The notes under the pieces are model-generated. The model was not told the DNA's origin. It saw only the letters and a program-made list of their open reading frames with translations, and made no database searches. Shown here piece by piece: positions 7,861 to 17,761 of a stretch of DNA of 54,676 bases. Position 1 is the first letter of the stretch. Each line of letters starts with the position of its first letter. The position numbers and the translations under genes were made by a program. Where the stretch lies: contig NZ_VORR01000029.1 of NCBI RefSeq assembly GCF_007997085.1, positions 1 through 54,676 on the forward strand. The letters are read 5' to 3'. Source of the DNA: Polaribacter sp. IC066 (GTDB lineage: Bacteria; Bacteroidota; Bacteroidia; Flavobacteriales; Flavobacteriaceae).

Positions 7861-8393
7861 TGAATAGACTTGATTTTAATTTTTTTGCTAATAATAAAGG
7901 CATTTATTGAGCCTTATATTATTCTTGAAAGCAGCTATTTGACTAAATTTAATAGAAACAAGGTTGTCCTATTTTATTTAAAAATAAAAAAACTGATACT
8001 TTAACTTGTTTCGTAAGTAATACCAAATTAGCCTTATAATGCCGTAATAAATCGTTTCTTTTTCGCTTACTTTTCATCAAAAATAAGTACCGTAACGATG
8101 CTATGCTAATTATTTTTCATTTCAATTAATCAAAAAATAATTCAATTTATTTGCACGACACTATAAAACTAAATTGGTATAAAGCATCAATTTTAGTTTT
8201 GAAATTCTTATCATCGATCTGTCTTTAGTCATATTGGAAATAGACTAAAGCGAATACATTAAAATAGATATATTATTTTTCATGAATATCAGTGTCTTAT
8301 GTATCGCTATAAATTAATATAACTCTTGTTTTTTATGACAATCTTATTCTTTGCTAAAACTTTTGGATTGCAATATTGTTGATGTTTTATTCT
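7861..8393. other. Intergenic stretch, nothing recognised
   Basis: 533 AT-rich bases between two convergent genes. I see no convincing ORF, terminator hairpin, RNA gene or element end. The segment around 8020-8090 (AATACCAAATTAGCCTTATA and following) resembles decayed dispersed sequence but has no second copy in this window. Confidence 0.5.
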
Positions 8394-9818
8394 TTAATGC
8401 AGTCCGACTTTTCCTTTTACAGAGTCAAATATTTTTTTAGAATCAAACCCAATCCCGTTTTTGAAAACAATTTCCATATTTCTAATGTTCGAAACATCTT
8501 TTGATAAATCGCCAAGAAGTAATACCAAATCAGCTTCTTTTCCTACTTCTATTGTTCCCGTTTTAGAGGCTATTCCTAAATAGGTTGCGCCGTTTAAAGT
8601 AGATAATTTGATGGCTTCTTCAATACCAAAACCAGTTTCGATAAGCAATTCAATTAACCTTTGATTTGAATAACCTGCAATTGTTTTTCCAGTTCCTGTA
8701 GGATCTGTTCCTACTGTAATTTTACCGCCCATTGCATGAAATTTCTTCACTCGCTTCATTTCTTTTTTAAAACTTATCAAACCTAAAGAATCTCTTTTAG
8801 AATTTATTTGTTGCTGATAAAAGGTTTGCATCTGTTCTAGTAAATAAGGTGCGAGTGCAACACTGCCTCCTCCAGGAATAACTTCTCTATTGGTAAAAGG
8901 TTCAAAAACGTTTGGCGTATAAGTTAAGGTTACATTTTTATCGATTAATAGTTGCATCAGTGCTATTAATTTTGGGTCGTTGTCATTGAGTCCTGCTAAA
9001 GAAGGTTCGCCAAAAACACATTCATTTTCTTTTTTATTACCGACAAAATCTGTAGAAGCCATAAAGCTGTGTTCTAAATTATCAATACCCAATTCGGCCG
9101 CTTCCCGATAGGTAATAGAACATAAATGACCAGTGACTTTAATATTTTTAGCATGAGAGAATTTAATAATCTCACGTAAATCATCTTTTGAAATATTGTT
9201 ATAGACTTTTACAGAAGTGATGCCTTTATCAAACCAATAGTTCAGCCAATTTTCAATACTTTCATCACCATAAAGCGATTGCAATTGCGGAACAAAACCT
9301 AAACGTTCTACGTGAGGTGTTGAAACATCCATAGAAGGCCCAACCATTTTTCCTTGATCAATTAAATTTTTTATATTTAAATCTGTATTTGCCTCGATAC
9401 TTCCTGCAGTTCTCATTGTGGTTACGCCACCTGCTAAATATAATTGCGGAAAAGTATTGGTCATGTGAGTTGCTTTAAAATTGCCCTCAAATGGTTTTGC
9501 GTGAAATAAATGTTCGTGCAACATGATCAAACCCGGAATTACAGTTTTCCCTGTTCCGTCGATAATTTTTGTGCTATTTGGGTAGTTTTTAGTTCCCGTT
9601 TTTACAATAGAAGCGATCTTATTATTGCGCAATAAAATATCTTGATTGTATTTTACATCGCCACCAGTGCCATCAATAATAGTAACATTTTTAATGGCTA
9701 CAATAGTCTCTTTTACACTTACAAAAGTGGTTACTTGTTCCGCTAGTTCTTGTCCAAAATTTACATAAGGGCAAATTGAAAAGAGTATGCTAAATAAAAG
9801 TAGTTTTGATTGTTTCAT
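8394..9818 (-). CDS. Secreted amidohydrolase (imidazolonepropionase-like)
   Basis: 474 residues. A signal peptide (MKQSKLLLFSILFSICPYVN) is followed by the composite beta-sandwich and TIM barrel of the metal-dependent amidohydrolase superfamily. Metal ligands: HEH at His101/His103 after VIPGLIM, a probable carboxylated Lys in TSVKVYNN, His in VTGHL and LEHSF, and Asp in TVGTDPTGTG. The C-terminal GKEADLVLLLGD strand is typical. Family members hydrolyse cyclic amides, dipeptides or prolyl peptides; the substrate is not evident. The two M1 peptidases next to it on the same strand, 75 bases upstream, suggest a role in degrading exported peptides. Confidence 0.88.
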   Translation of the reverse strand: MKQSKLLLFSILFSICPYVNFGQELAEQVTTFVSVKETIVAIKNVTIIDGTGGDVKYNQDILLRNNKIASIVKTGTKNYPNSTKIIDGTGKTVIPGLIMLHEHLFHAKPFEGNFKATHMTNTFPQLYLAGGVTTMRTAGSIEANTDLNIKNLIDQGKMVGPSMDVSTPHVERLGFVPQLQSLYGDESIENWLNYWFDKGITSVKVYNNISKDDLREIIKFSHAKNIKVTGHLCSITYREAAELGIDNLEHSFMASTDFVGNKKENECVFGEPSLAGLNDNDPKLIALMQLLIDKNVTLTYTPNVFEPFTNREVIPGGGSVALAPYLLEQMQTFYQQQINSKRDSLGLISFKKEMKRVKKFHAMGGKITVGTDPTGTGKTIAGYSNQRLIELLIETGFGIEEAIKLSTLNGATYLGIASKTGTIEVGKEADLVLLLGDLSKDVSNIRNMEIVFKNGIGFDSKKIFDSVKGKVGLH

Positions 9819-9893
9819 TTTAGTCGGTTTTTAAATTTTAGATGATACCTTTTATAAAGGCTTATTTTTATTATTTATTGTTTGATGATCGTT

Positions 9894-11873
9894 TTATTTC
9901 AGGTTCTTTAGACTCAAAACATAAAAATTCGGGTCAATGATTAATTCCCTTTTAGAATCTGAATCGTTTAGATAATAAGATGTCCATTTTGTTTTTGGTG
10001 TAATCCAATATTCTTTATTATCGACGTATACTTTTAAAGGCATTTGAAATCCTACGATGGTATTTATCCACCTGTAAACGAATTGATTATCCTTAAAATA
10101 ATATTCTAATATTGGTCTTTTTGTAGTCCTTAAATATTGATCAAAAAATGGTTTTAAATTTAATCCTGAATGTTTTATAATATAATTTTCAATATCAGCA
10201 GAGGTTACTGTTTTATGGTAGAACTCTGTATTTAAACCAGTAAGAATAGTACGCCACTTTATATCATCATTAAGTGCATTTCTTAATGTGTGTAAAATTA
10301 CTGCACTTTTTTTGTACACATCTCTTGTATAATTGAGATCATTGATGTCATAATTTCCAATTATAGGTTTATCGTTCAGAATCAGTTTAGAGAGTCCTTT
10401 TATATATTCTTCTCCCGCTGTTTTTCCAAAATGATATTCTAAATATAAGGCTTCAGCATAGTTTGTAAAGCCTTCGTGTACCCACATATCTGCCATGTCT
10501 TTGTACGTAATATTATTTGCAAACCATTCATGACCAGATTCGTGGATAATTAAAAAATCGAATTTAAGACCCCAACCTGTACCTGAAGAATCTTTGCCAT
10601 CGGCGGGCATTCCGTTTTGGTAACCCCAATATCCAACAGCACTTTGATGTTCCATACCAACACCTTCTACTAACTTATAACCATCTTCATAAAAAGGATA
10701 TGCACCAAACCAATGCTCAAAAGCTTCTAACATTAAATGCACTTGTTTAAACTGAACTTTGGCTTTTTCTAAATTTTCTGACAGTACATAATAATTACAT
10801 TCAAGTGTGCCTTTTAAACCTTTGTAAGGATCTGAATAATGAACATAAGCTGCTACATTAAGACTAACTCCATAATTGTTGATCGGGTTTACAACGGTCC
10901 ATTCATAGGTAGTTGTTCCATTTTTCTTTTTTTCTGTTGCTGTTAATTTTCCGTTTGAAACAGCCGTCAAATCTTTAGGAACATTTACACGTATTATTAT
11001 TCCATTATCTGGTTCATCATACATATGGTCTTTGTTTGGCCACCACAAACTTGCACCTTCGCCTTGACAAGATGTAAAAACTAAAGGTTTACCATTGGCA
11101 TCTTTTCTCCACGTAAAACCTCCGTCCCAAGGTGGTCTTGGTGCTTCTTTTGGATTCCCTTCATAAAAAACCTCAATTTCTTTTGATGTTCCTATTATTT
11201 GATTTTCGTTTAATTGAATAAAATAAGCATTCCCATCTTGTTTAAAAGTTAACGATTTGCCAGATTGATTCACTTTAGTAATTTTCATAGGAGATTGCAA
11301 ATCAATTTGCATCACATTTTTTGATGCTAATACTGTATATGTTATCGTATTTGATCCTTTGATAAATCTATTTTCGATGTCTAATTCAAAATCTAGTTTG
11401 TAGTGTGTTAAATTCCACCAAATTCTTTCTGGGGTTATTGTACCTCTTAAAGTGTCTTGTCTTGTATATTTTTTTTTGGCTTTAGATATATCCTTTATAT
11501 CTATTTCAGTAAAATTTCTACCAAAACTTACAGCTTGTAATTGCTTAGAATTGATAAAAATAAAACCATCGTAAGTTTCTGTTTCAACATCCCTTTTCAA
11601 TTTAAAATTAAGGGCATAACCACCATTCGTTATTTCAAATAAAAGTGAATCTTTTTTAAAGAGCACCTCATCAATTGGTACATTTACGTTATTAATCCAA
11701 TTGTCCCACTCCCAATTAAAAGTTCCAGAGTAGATGTCGTTATTCTCTTCAATAGTAATTTTAAAATTACTATTTTCGAGTTTTGTTTCATACCATTTGC
11801 CAGTTTTGTTTTGACTGAATAGTGTGCAAATTGATATTTGAAAAATTAGTGCAAATATTATTTTTCTTTTCAT
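9894..11873 (-). CDS. M1-family metallopeptidase (aminopeptidase N-like), copy 1
   Basis: 659 residues with a signal peptide (MKRKIIFALIFQISICTLFS). The zinc site is HESGH at 444-448 with the third ligand Glu467 in VHEGFTNYAEALY, matching the gluzincin HExxH-18-E pattern. A GVGMEHQS segment before it corresponds to the GxMEN exopeptidase motif, with His in place of Asn. The N-terminal 130 residues are an extra domain ahead of the usual beta-saddle domain. It probably trims N-terminal residues from peptides in the periplasm or outside. Downstream paralog in transcription order; the other copy lies 71 bases upstream. Confidence 0.93.
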   Translation of the reverse strand: MKRKIIFALIFQISICTLFSQNKTGKWYETKLENSNFKITIEENNDIYSGTFNWEWDNWINNVNVPIDEVLFKKDSLLFEITNGGYALNFKLKRDVETETYDGFIFINSKQLQAVSFGRNFTEIDIKDISKAKKKYTRQDTLRGTITPERIWWNLTHYKLDFELDIENRFIKGSNTITYTVLASKNVMQIDLQSPMKITKVNQSGKSLTFKQDGNAYFIQLNENQIIGTSKEIEVFYEGNPKEAPRPPWDGGFTWRKDANGKPLVFTSCQGEGASLWWPNKDHMYDEPDNGIIIRVNVPKDLTAVSNGKLTATEKKKNGTTTYEWTVVNPINNYGVSLNVAAYVHYSDPYKGLKGTLECNYYVLSENLEKAKVQFKQVHLMLEAFEHWFGAYPFYEDGYKLVEGVGMEHQSAVGYWGYQNGMPADGKDSSGTGWGLKFDFLIIHESGHEWFANNITYKDMADMWVHEGFTNYAEALYLEYHFGKTAGEEYIKGLSKLILNDKPIIGNYDINDLNYTRDVYKKSAVILHTLRNALNDDIKWRTILTGLNTEFYHKTVTSADIENYIIKHSGLNLKPFFDQYLRTTKRPILEYYFKDNQFVYRWINTIVGFQMPLKVYVDNKEYWITPKTKWTSYYLNDSDSKRELIIDPNFYVLSLKNLK

Positions 11874-11944
11874 AGTGTTTTTTAAAATTTGATTAGACTG
11901 ATGTCGTATTGGTTTTTATTATTTTGATAACTATCAGCATTTAT

Positions 11945-13924
11945 TTATTTATCCATATTTTTTAAACTCAAAACATAAAAATTCGGGTCAATGATTAACT
12001 CCTTTTTAGTATCTGTTTCTTTAAGATGATAAAAAGTCCATTTTGTTTTTGGTTTAATCCATAGTTCTTGTTTATTGAGTTTTACTTTTAATGGCATTTC
12101 AAATCCTACAATCGTATTTATCCATTTATAAACAAATTGATGATCCTTAAAATAATATTCTAATATTGGTCTTTTTGTAGTTCTTAAATATTGATCAAAA
12201 AATGGTTTTAAGTTTAAGCCAGAATGTTTTATGATATAATTTTCAATATCCGCAGAAGTAACAGTTTTGTGGTAGAATTCTGTATTTAAACCTTTAAGAA
12301 TAGAAAGCCACTTTATATCATCATTAAGTGCATTTCTTAAAGTATGCAAGATTACTGCACTTTTTATGTACACATCTCTAGACCAATTAAAATCATTTAC
12401 ATCATAATTTCCTATAATAGGTTGTTCATTTTTAATAAGTTTAGACAGCCCTTTTATATATTCTTCTCCTGCCTTTTTTCCAAAATGATATTCGAGATAT
12501 AAGGCTTCAGCATAATTTGTAAATCCTTCTTGAATCCAAACATCAGCTACATCTTTAAACGTAATGCTATTTGCAAACCATTCATGACCAGATTCATGGA
12601 TAATTAAATAATCGAATTTTAAACCCCAACCAGAACCAGAAGGATCTTGACCAGTTCTTGGCCTTCCATTTTGATAGCCTGAATACCCAACAGAGCTTTG
12701 ATGTTCCATGCCTTGACCTTCGACTAATTTATAACCATCTTCATAAAATGGATAAGGTCCAAACCAATGTTCAAAAGCTTCTAACATTAAATGCACCTGT
12801 TTAAATTGCACTTTAGCTTTCTCTAAATTTTCTGGCAACACATAATAATCACATTCAAGTGTTCCTTTTAAACCTTTATAAGGATCAGAAAAATGAACAT
12901 AATCTGCAACATTAAGACTAACGCCGTAGTTGTTGATAGGATTTACTACTGTCCATTCATAAGCAGTTTTTCCATTACTTTGCTTTTCTGTTGCTGTCAG
13001 TTTTCCATTGGCAACCGCTATTAAATCATCAGGAACTGTTACTCGAATCGTCATTCCATTGTCTGGTTCATCATACATATGGTCTTTGTTTGGCCACCAT
13101 AAACTAGCGCCTCCACCCATACAAGCAGTATAAATAAATGGTTTGCCATTTCCATCTTTATTATAGGTAAACCCATCTCCCCAAGGCGGATTCGGATCTA
13201 CTCTAGGATTCCCTTCGTAAAAAACTTCAATTTCTTTTGAGGTTCCTATCGCTTGATTTTCATTTAATTGGATAAAATAAGCATTACCGTCTTGTTTGAA
13301 AGTCAATGATGTACCAGATTGATTCACTTTGGTAATTTTCATAGGAGGTTGCAAATCAATTTGCATGACATTTTTTGATTCTAATACACTATATGTTATT
13401 GTATTAGAACCTTTAATAAATCTATTTTCTACGTCTAATTCAAAGTCTAATGTATAGTGCGTTAAATTCCACCAAGCTCTTTCTGGCGTTATTTTTCCTC
13501 TTAAAGTATCTTGCCTTGTGTATTTTTTTTCGGGCTCTTTTGTATTTGTTAAATCTCTTTGAATAGGAGTTCTACGAAATGTTACAGCGTTTAATTTTTC
13601 AAATTTTTGATAATAAAACCCTGTATACGTATTTGTTTTAGCATTCCATTGCAATTTGTAGTTTTCAATGTCGCCATTATGCCTTAACTCGAATAAAAGT
13701 GAATCATTTTTAACAACTAGGTCATAAAGTGGTGCATTAACGGCATTCATATAGTTTTTCCATTCCCAGTTAAAAGTCCCAGAATACAAATTATTATTCT
13801 TTTTTATAGTTACTTCTAAACTAGGCGTATCTTTAATTTCATACCATTTACCCGTTATGTTTTGACTAAATAAGGTGAAAATGGTTAATTGAAAACTCAA
13901 TAAAAATAGTATTTTTCTCTTCAT
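11945..13924 (-). CDS. M1-family metallopeptidase (aminopeptidase N-like), copy 2
   Basis: 659 residues, same length and layout as its tandem neighbour, with a signal peptide (MKRKILFLLSFQLTIFTLFS). HESGH is at 443-447 and the third zinc ligand Glu466 is in IQEGFTNYAEALY; GQGMEHQS precedes. The copies agree closely from about residue 130 onward and differ most in the N-terminal domain and around residues 255-275 and 415-430, near the substrate side. That suggests duplication followed by change in specificity rather than simple dosage. Probably co-transcribed with copy 1 and perhaps the amidohydrolase. Confidence 0.93.
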   Translation of the reverse strand: MKRKILFLLSFQLTIFTLFSQNITGKWYEIKDTPSLEVTIKKNNNLYSGTFNWEWKNYMNAVNAPLYDLVVKNDSLLFELRHNGDIENYKLQWNAKTNTYTGFYYQKFEKLNAVTFRRTPIQRDLTNTKEPEKKYTRQDTLRGKITPERAWWNLTHYTLDFELDVENRFIKGSNTITYSVLESKNVMQIDLQPPMKITKVNQSGTSLTFKQDGNAYFIQLNENQAIGTSKEIEVFYEGNPRVDPNPPWGDGFTYNKDGNGKPFIYTACMGGGASLWWPNKDHMYDEPDNGMTIRVTVPDDLIAVANGKLTATEKQSNGKTAYEWTVVNPINNYGVSLNVADYVHFSDPYKGLKGTLECDYYVLPENLEKAKVQFKQVHLMLEAFEHWFGPYPFYEDGYKLVEGQGMEHQSSVGYSGYQNGRPRTGQDPSGSGWGLKFDYLIIHESGHEWFANSITFKDVADVWIQEGFTNYAEALYLEYHFGKKAGEEYIKGLSKLIKNEQPIIGNYDVNDFNWSRDVYIKSAVILHTLRNALNDDIKWLSILKGLNTEFYHKTVTSADIENYIIKHSGLNLKPFFDQYLRTTKRPILEYYFKDHQFVYKWINTIVGFEMPLKVKLNKQELWIKPKTKWTFYHLKETDTKKELIIDPNFYVLSLKNMDK

Positions 13925-14433
13925 TTTGGGCTTATAGTAAATGGAAGGTTTTTGAGCTCTGTAAATGTTTTGTGAACTATAAAAATAATATTCGAAGTTA
14001 ATCTATTTAAAATAAGAAAATTAACAGGAAAAACATCTTTTTTATTATTGAAACGCAATTTTGAAAAATAGCGCAACTATAAAGCCAAAACTCATAGTTG
14101 AATTAATCTCATTACAAGTGTTGAGCTTGTTTAATATTTGGTAGGGTTCTGGGTTTACTATTTCTAAACAAAACGAAAAAATAGTATCGTAGCCAAAATA
14201 AAAATTACTTCGGTTTCTCTAAAGATAGTAATAGTTTGAGATACAAAAGTATTTCAATAACTTTTTAGGTAAAGAAAATTTAAAGGTGAATTCTCTTATT
14301 ATAAAATTTAGGGTAGAGATTTTTACGGGTACACAAACTTCATTCAGTTATAAGTTCATTGTTAAAGATGAGCGCTGAAATTATTTTTTGTTGAAACAAA
14401 AAGAGACTAAAAGAACATCAACCTAAAAAAAAA
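13925..14433. other. Intergenic stretch, nothing firm
   Basis: 509 bases upstream of the M1 gene. A short segment at about 14060-14130 (TTGAAAAATAGCG-ACTAT and nearby AGTTGAAT, GCTTGTTT) has a loose counterpart at about 40860-40930, so it may be a decayed dispersed repeat. No ORF or RNA gene is evident. Confidence 0.4.
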
Positions 14434-14654
14434 CTATTCTTCAATACATCTAATTCCAGCACAGTCATTAAAACTTGTGGTTTTTAAGTTTTCTAACATC
14501 CAAGTTTGGTTGCCAATTTTAATCGTTTTGTAAACGTTGCTATCTGCATCTGTAACCAATTGAATAATTTCTGTTATCGTTTCATCACTCTTATCACACG
14601 TATAAAAGAAGATTATAAAGCATAAAAAAGCTAAAAGTTACCACCTTATTTCAT
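14434..14654 (-). pseudogene. Remnant of a FISUMP-domain lipoprotein
   Basis: Minus-strand frame 14637-14434 reads LLAFLCFIIFFYTCDKSDE, a lipoprotein signal with Cys, followed by VTDADSNVYKTIKIGNQTWM and LENLKTTSFND. The latter is the start of the Fibrobacter succinogenes major paralogous (FISUMP) domain, which normally runs about 200 residues. Here it stops after about 65. An ATG at 14652-14654 lies just upstream but is out of frame and meets a stop after two codons, so the start is also broken. Both ends are damaged, consistent with a decayed gene. Confidence 0.6.
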
Positions 14655-14661
14655 TATTACT

Positions 14662-15567
14662 TCAATTTTTATTTCTAGTTGGCAATACATAAGTCGCATT
14701 AAATCCGAAATGAAAATTACCGTCTTTTGCATTAAAGTTATTGGTTGTTTGCGTGATAAATGTGTCTTCGGCAAAATTTCTGGCATTTGTAATTTGAAAT
14801 TGTAACATTAAATCACTTACTTCCCAATTAACACCAACCATAAATACATTATAGGTATCAATAGATTTTATAGGATTTGCTACATAATAATATTCTGAAA
14901 CAATAGCAGCATGACCGCCAATTTTATGTCTACCGCCAAAACCAATAGCAAAATGATTGTTCGGGTCGTTATTTAAATCATTTGCTTCTCTATGAATAAA
15001 GGTAGGCGTAATTTGTAAAGAAAAATCAGGATTCAACTTTCTTGCTACTAAAACCTGACTTGTAAAGGCGTATTTATGTGAAGAGGTAGTTGCAGGTTGA
15101 TAAATGTTACCAACCATACTTTCTGATTTTCTATGAGAAAATCCTTGTACCAAAGTAATGCTCACAAGTCCTTTTTTAGAATGCTGCCTTTGTTTTAAAA
15201 GCTTGTATTTTAAAAATCCGTCTGTAATTTTATCATAATTTGTATAGGCTAAACCAACAGTAAATTTGTCTGATATTGCATAGTCTAAACCATAACGAGT
15301 ACTCACAACATCTGCCAAAAAGCGTTGTCCTTCAAAATCAGGAATGTTCCAATACCGGTTATATAAAGAAATTTCTAAAGTTTCTTTTTTTCTAGTTTCT
15401 ATAGAGTGTCCTAAACCGATTCTTGTCGTTTTAAAAGTGGCAATTTCAAAAACAGGTTTCTCTAGGAATTCAGAATTTAATTGCTCTAATAAATTTTGTG
15501 ATTGCATTGAAGAACCAACACTCCCAAAAAATAGAACTAATAATCTAAAAATATGTTTATTCGTCAT
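14662..15567 (-). CDS. DUF5777-type outer-membrane beta-barrel, copy 1
   Basis: 301 residues from the ATG at 15567, chosen because the signal peptide MTNKHIFRLLVLFFGSVGSS starts there; a longer reading would begin inside the upstream gene. The mature part resembles the DUF5777 barrel family: ATFKTTRIGLGHSIETRKK near the N-terminus, repeated amphipathic strands, IGFGGRHKIGGHAAIVSEYY, and FGFNATYVL near the end. Expected in the outer membrane; ligand unknown. The start overlaps the YceI gene by 11 bases, so the two are translationally coupled. A paralog at 19262-20131 occupies the same place in a mirror-image module. Confidence 0.8.
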   Translation of the reverse strand: MTNKHIFRLLVLFFGSVGSSMQSQNLLEQLNSEFLEKPVFEIATFKTTRIGLGHSIETRKKETLEISLYNRYWNIPDFEGQRFLADVVSTRYGLDYAISDKFTVGLAYTNYDKITDGFLKYKLLKQRQHSKKGLVSITLVQGFSHRKSESMVGNIYQPATTSSHKYAFTSQVLVARKLNPDFSLQITPTFIHREANDLNNDPNNHFAIGFGGRHKIGGHAAIVSEYYYVANPIKSIDTYNVFMVGVNWEVSDLMLQFQITNARNFAEDTFITQTTNNFNAKDGNFHFGFNATYVLPTRNKN

Positions 15568-16105
15568 AAGGTTGGTATTGAAATTTAAACTGAATAGAAA
15601 TTGTTTTGGCAATATTACTCGATAAAATTGGCGGAATCTTAATCTGAAAATCGGTTACAGATGCATCAAATTTACCCAATATAGTATAATTACCATTTGT
15701 ATTTTCGATGGTAGATTTAATTTCAATTTTTTTTGATATTCCGTGAATGGTTAAGTTTCCTCGAATTATCTTTGTTTGTACTCCCTTTTTAGAAGCATCA
15801 AAATCGATAATTTTTCCTTCAAAGTTTGCCTTCGGATAGAGGTCTGATTCTATATAACTTTCATTAAAATGCTCATACATTAAATCTTTTTTAAAGACAA
15901 AAGCACGCATTAACATACTGATGGCAATTTCTTGTTTATCAATATCTAAAATACTTAAAACTTGGTTATTCTTGGCTTCTATATTTTCTACAGAAGTATA
16001 AGAAAAAAAGGTGACTTGCCCTTGTCTGGCAATATACTGATCTTTTTTGCTACCAAGATTAGCAAATGAGATACAGAGTACTAAAAGGGATAATATTTTA
16101 TTCAT
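15557..16105 (-). CDS. YceI-like periplasmic protein, copy 1
   Basis: 182 residues with a signal peptide (MNKILSLLVLCISFANLGSK). It has the YceI lipocalin-like pattern: GQVTFFSYTSVENIEAKNNQ, YIESDLYPKANFEGKI, and IRGNLTIHGISKKIEIK in place of the usual GxLTxxGxTKPV. YceI proteins bind polyisoprenoid lipids in their barrel. The spacing is tight: the gene overlaps the OB-fold gene by 8 bases and the barrel gene by 11 bases, indicating one operon. The copy at 18712-19257 shares runs such as NNQVLSI and FNExYxESDxYPKAxF. Confidence 0.88.
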   Translation of the reverse strand: MNKILSLLVLCISFANLGSKKDQYIARQGQVTFFSYTSVENIEAKNNQVLSILDIDKQEIAISMLMRAFVFKKDLMYEHFNESYIESDLYPKANFEGKIIDFDASKKGVQTKIIRGNLTIHGISKKIEIKSTIENTNGNYTILGKFDASVTDFQIKIPPILSSNIAKTISIQFKFQYQPYDE

Positions 16106-16541
16106 TAGGCAGTAAATCTATGGAACAGTTTAGTAAAATAACATCTTTTAAGAAACCTTTGCAAATTCCTTTTACACGTATTTTTTGATGTTGTTGTAAT
16201 TGTTTTAATTTGTCTTTTTGATTTGGATGGATATCGCAAATAATTCCGAAAGCCGAATTTTGGCTTGTTAAAATAACCGTATTTCTATCGTTTAAAAAAG
16301 TAATTTCTTTTATAAAACCTGTGACTTCAATAATTTTACCTTCATATTTTTTAATTGATTCATCTTCAGCTGTCGCAAAAGCTTTGATCAACTCATTTGC
16401 ATTTAAAGCAAGTGCAGGCGCTTCATTTTCAATGTTTTTTTCAGTTGAGGTATAGAGAGGGTTTCTTAAATAGTAATACCCAAGTATCCCAAACAAAAAA
16501 GAAAGAAGCGTAATTAATAAAAATTTGTTTTTAATTTTCAT
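16098..16541 (-). CDS. Membrane-anchored OB-fold (tRNA_anti-like) protein, copy 1
   Basis: 147 residues. One N-terminal membrane segment (FLLITLLSFLFGILGYYYLR) is followed by a soluble domain with the OB-fold signature of the tRNA_anti-like group: KYEGKIIEVTGFIKEITFL, NTVILTS, FGIICDI, QKIRVKGICKGFLKDVILLN. The domain probably faces the periplasm. Nucleic-acid binding is not implied; the fold is also used for other ligands. First gene of the minus-strand operon OB-YceI-DUF5777, divergent from the LytTR regulator. Paralog at 18283-18699. Confidence 0.8.
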   Translation of the reverse strand: MKIKNKFLLITLLSFLFGILGYYYLRNPLYTSTEKNIENEAPALALNANELIKAFATAEDESIKKYEGKIIEVTGFIKEITFLNDRNTVILTSQNSAFGIICDIHPNQKDKLKQLQQHQKIRVKGICKGFLKDVILLNCSIDLLPNE

Positions 16542-16675
16542 GGTGTTTCAAAGAAAAATAAAAGTATGCTATTTAGAAAATAAATTGGTGTTAAAAGGAA
16601 AAAATAAACTTAAAGCGAGCCAAATTCTTGATAAAAAGAAAAGATTAGTAGTATATTTCGTCTTTTAAAAGCACC
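16542..16675. promoter_or_regulatory. Divergent regulatory region of the twin envelope modules
   Basis: 134 bases between the OB-fold gene and the LytTR regulator. On the plus strand TATATTTC at about 16651, with TTG about 20 bases before it, resembles a promoter for the regulator. LytTR proteins bind direct repeats; I could not fix a clear pair here. Confidence 0.35.
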
Positions 16676-17761
16676 ATGAAGAAAGACAAACTTTATTTTT
16701 TAACCTTTTTATCTATTGCCGTTATATTTTTAATGGTAGCATTAATTGCATCACAATATTTTATTAAGGTGAGCGCAAATCAACTTATAGAGGTGCAGGT
16801 AGAATCTAGTAAAAGAGAGGCGAATGAAATTGCAAAACTCATCGATTTTCAATTGTTATCTGGTATCAAAAAAGAAGAAATTGTTACGAATATTCAACGT
16901 ATTATTGAAAACTCCAATACGGATAGTTGGTTTATTAGTATTTTTAATTGGGGTGGAAAGGAGGTTGCTCATCCTGACAAAACGAAGGTTGGGCAACTAG
17001 TAAATTCTAATCAAACCTTATTGTCTTCTCTAAAAGAAAAAAACAATTCTGATGATTTATATGATTTATTAATGGGTAAAACCAATAATTCTTCTTCTGA
17101 AATTATTCATATTTCACCCATTAAAAAATCTGATTTAATTGTTGCAGCCAATGTGAATATGAATAGTATTAAGCAACAAATGAGTGCTCTAAAAGTTAAT
17201 TTCTATTTAATTTTCTTAATCATGGGTACTCTCGTTATTGGGTTGTCTTTTGTGGCGGTTAGAGTTATTGGTAGCGCTTATGAAAAACAATTAGAGTTAA
17301 AAAACTCTACACTAACATCAGAAGTAGTAAACCTTTCTAAATTAAATACAGATTTAGTCTCTTACAAAGAAAAAGTTGCTGAAAAACCTATAGAAAGCAC
17401 GGTTGATGAACCTATAGAAAAAGAGAAAAAAAGATTGCTAACCTATATAAGAAATGAGTTGGTATCGATACCGATAGAAGAAATTGCTTTTATTTATACA
17501 GAAAATACCATTACGTATGTTGTCTGTTTTGACGGTAAAAAATCGACCACAAATATGAGTTTAGATGATATGTCTGCAAACTTAAATTCCTCTTTATTTT
17601 TTAGAGCAAACAGACAATTTATTATTGGTATTACGGCCATTGATAAGATTATTAAATACGGTAATAGTCAGCTAAAAATTCTCTTACAATCTAAAACATC
17701 CGAAGAAATTATTATCAGTAAAAATAAAGCTGCAGAATTTAAACAATGGTTAAACATGTAG
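16676..17761 (+). CDS. Membrane Cache-like sensor with LytTR DNA-binding domain
   Basis: 361 residues. One membrane helix at about 6-28 and a second at about 176-198 flank a periplasmic domain whose core (SWFISIFNWGGKEVAHPDKT) resembles Cache sensors. After a coiled linker (about 205-245), residues 255-361 form a LytTR domain: ELVSIPIEEIAFIYTENTIT, FRANRQFIIGITAIDKIIKY and KAAEFKQWLN. It is a one-component membrane regulator with no receiver or kinase domain. It lies between two paralogous envelope operons and probably controls one or both. The signal it senses is unknown. Confidence 0.85.
   Translation: MKKDKLYFLTFLSIAVIFLMVALIASQYFIKVSANQLIEVQVESSKREANEIAKLIDFQLLSGIKKEEIVTNIQRIIENSNTDSWFISIFNWGGKEVAHPDKTKVGQLVNSNQTLLSSLKEKNNSDDLYDLLMGKTNNSSSEIIHISPIKKSDLIVAANVNMNSIKQQMSALKVNFYLIFLIMGTLVIGLSFVAVRVIGSAYEKQLELKNSTLTSEVVNLSKLNTDLVSYKEKVAEKPIESTVDEPIEKEKKRLLTYIRNELVSIPIEEIAFIYTENTITYVVCFDGKKSTTNMSLDDMSANLNSSLFFRANRQFIIGITAIDKIIKYGNSQLKILLQSKTSEEIIISKNKAAEFKQWLNM

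Noticed and set aside
13925..14160. Dispersed repeat shared with 40850-40960
   Set aside because: Only short scattered words agree (TTGAAAAATAGCG, GTTGAAT, GCTTGTTT), too little to claim a repeat family.
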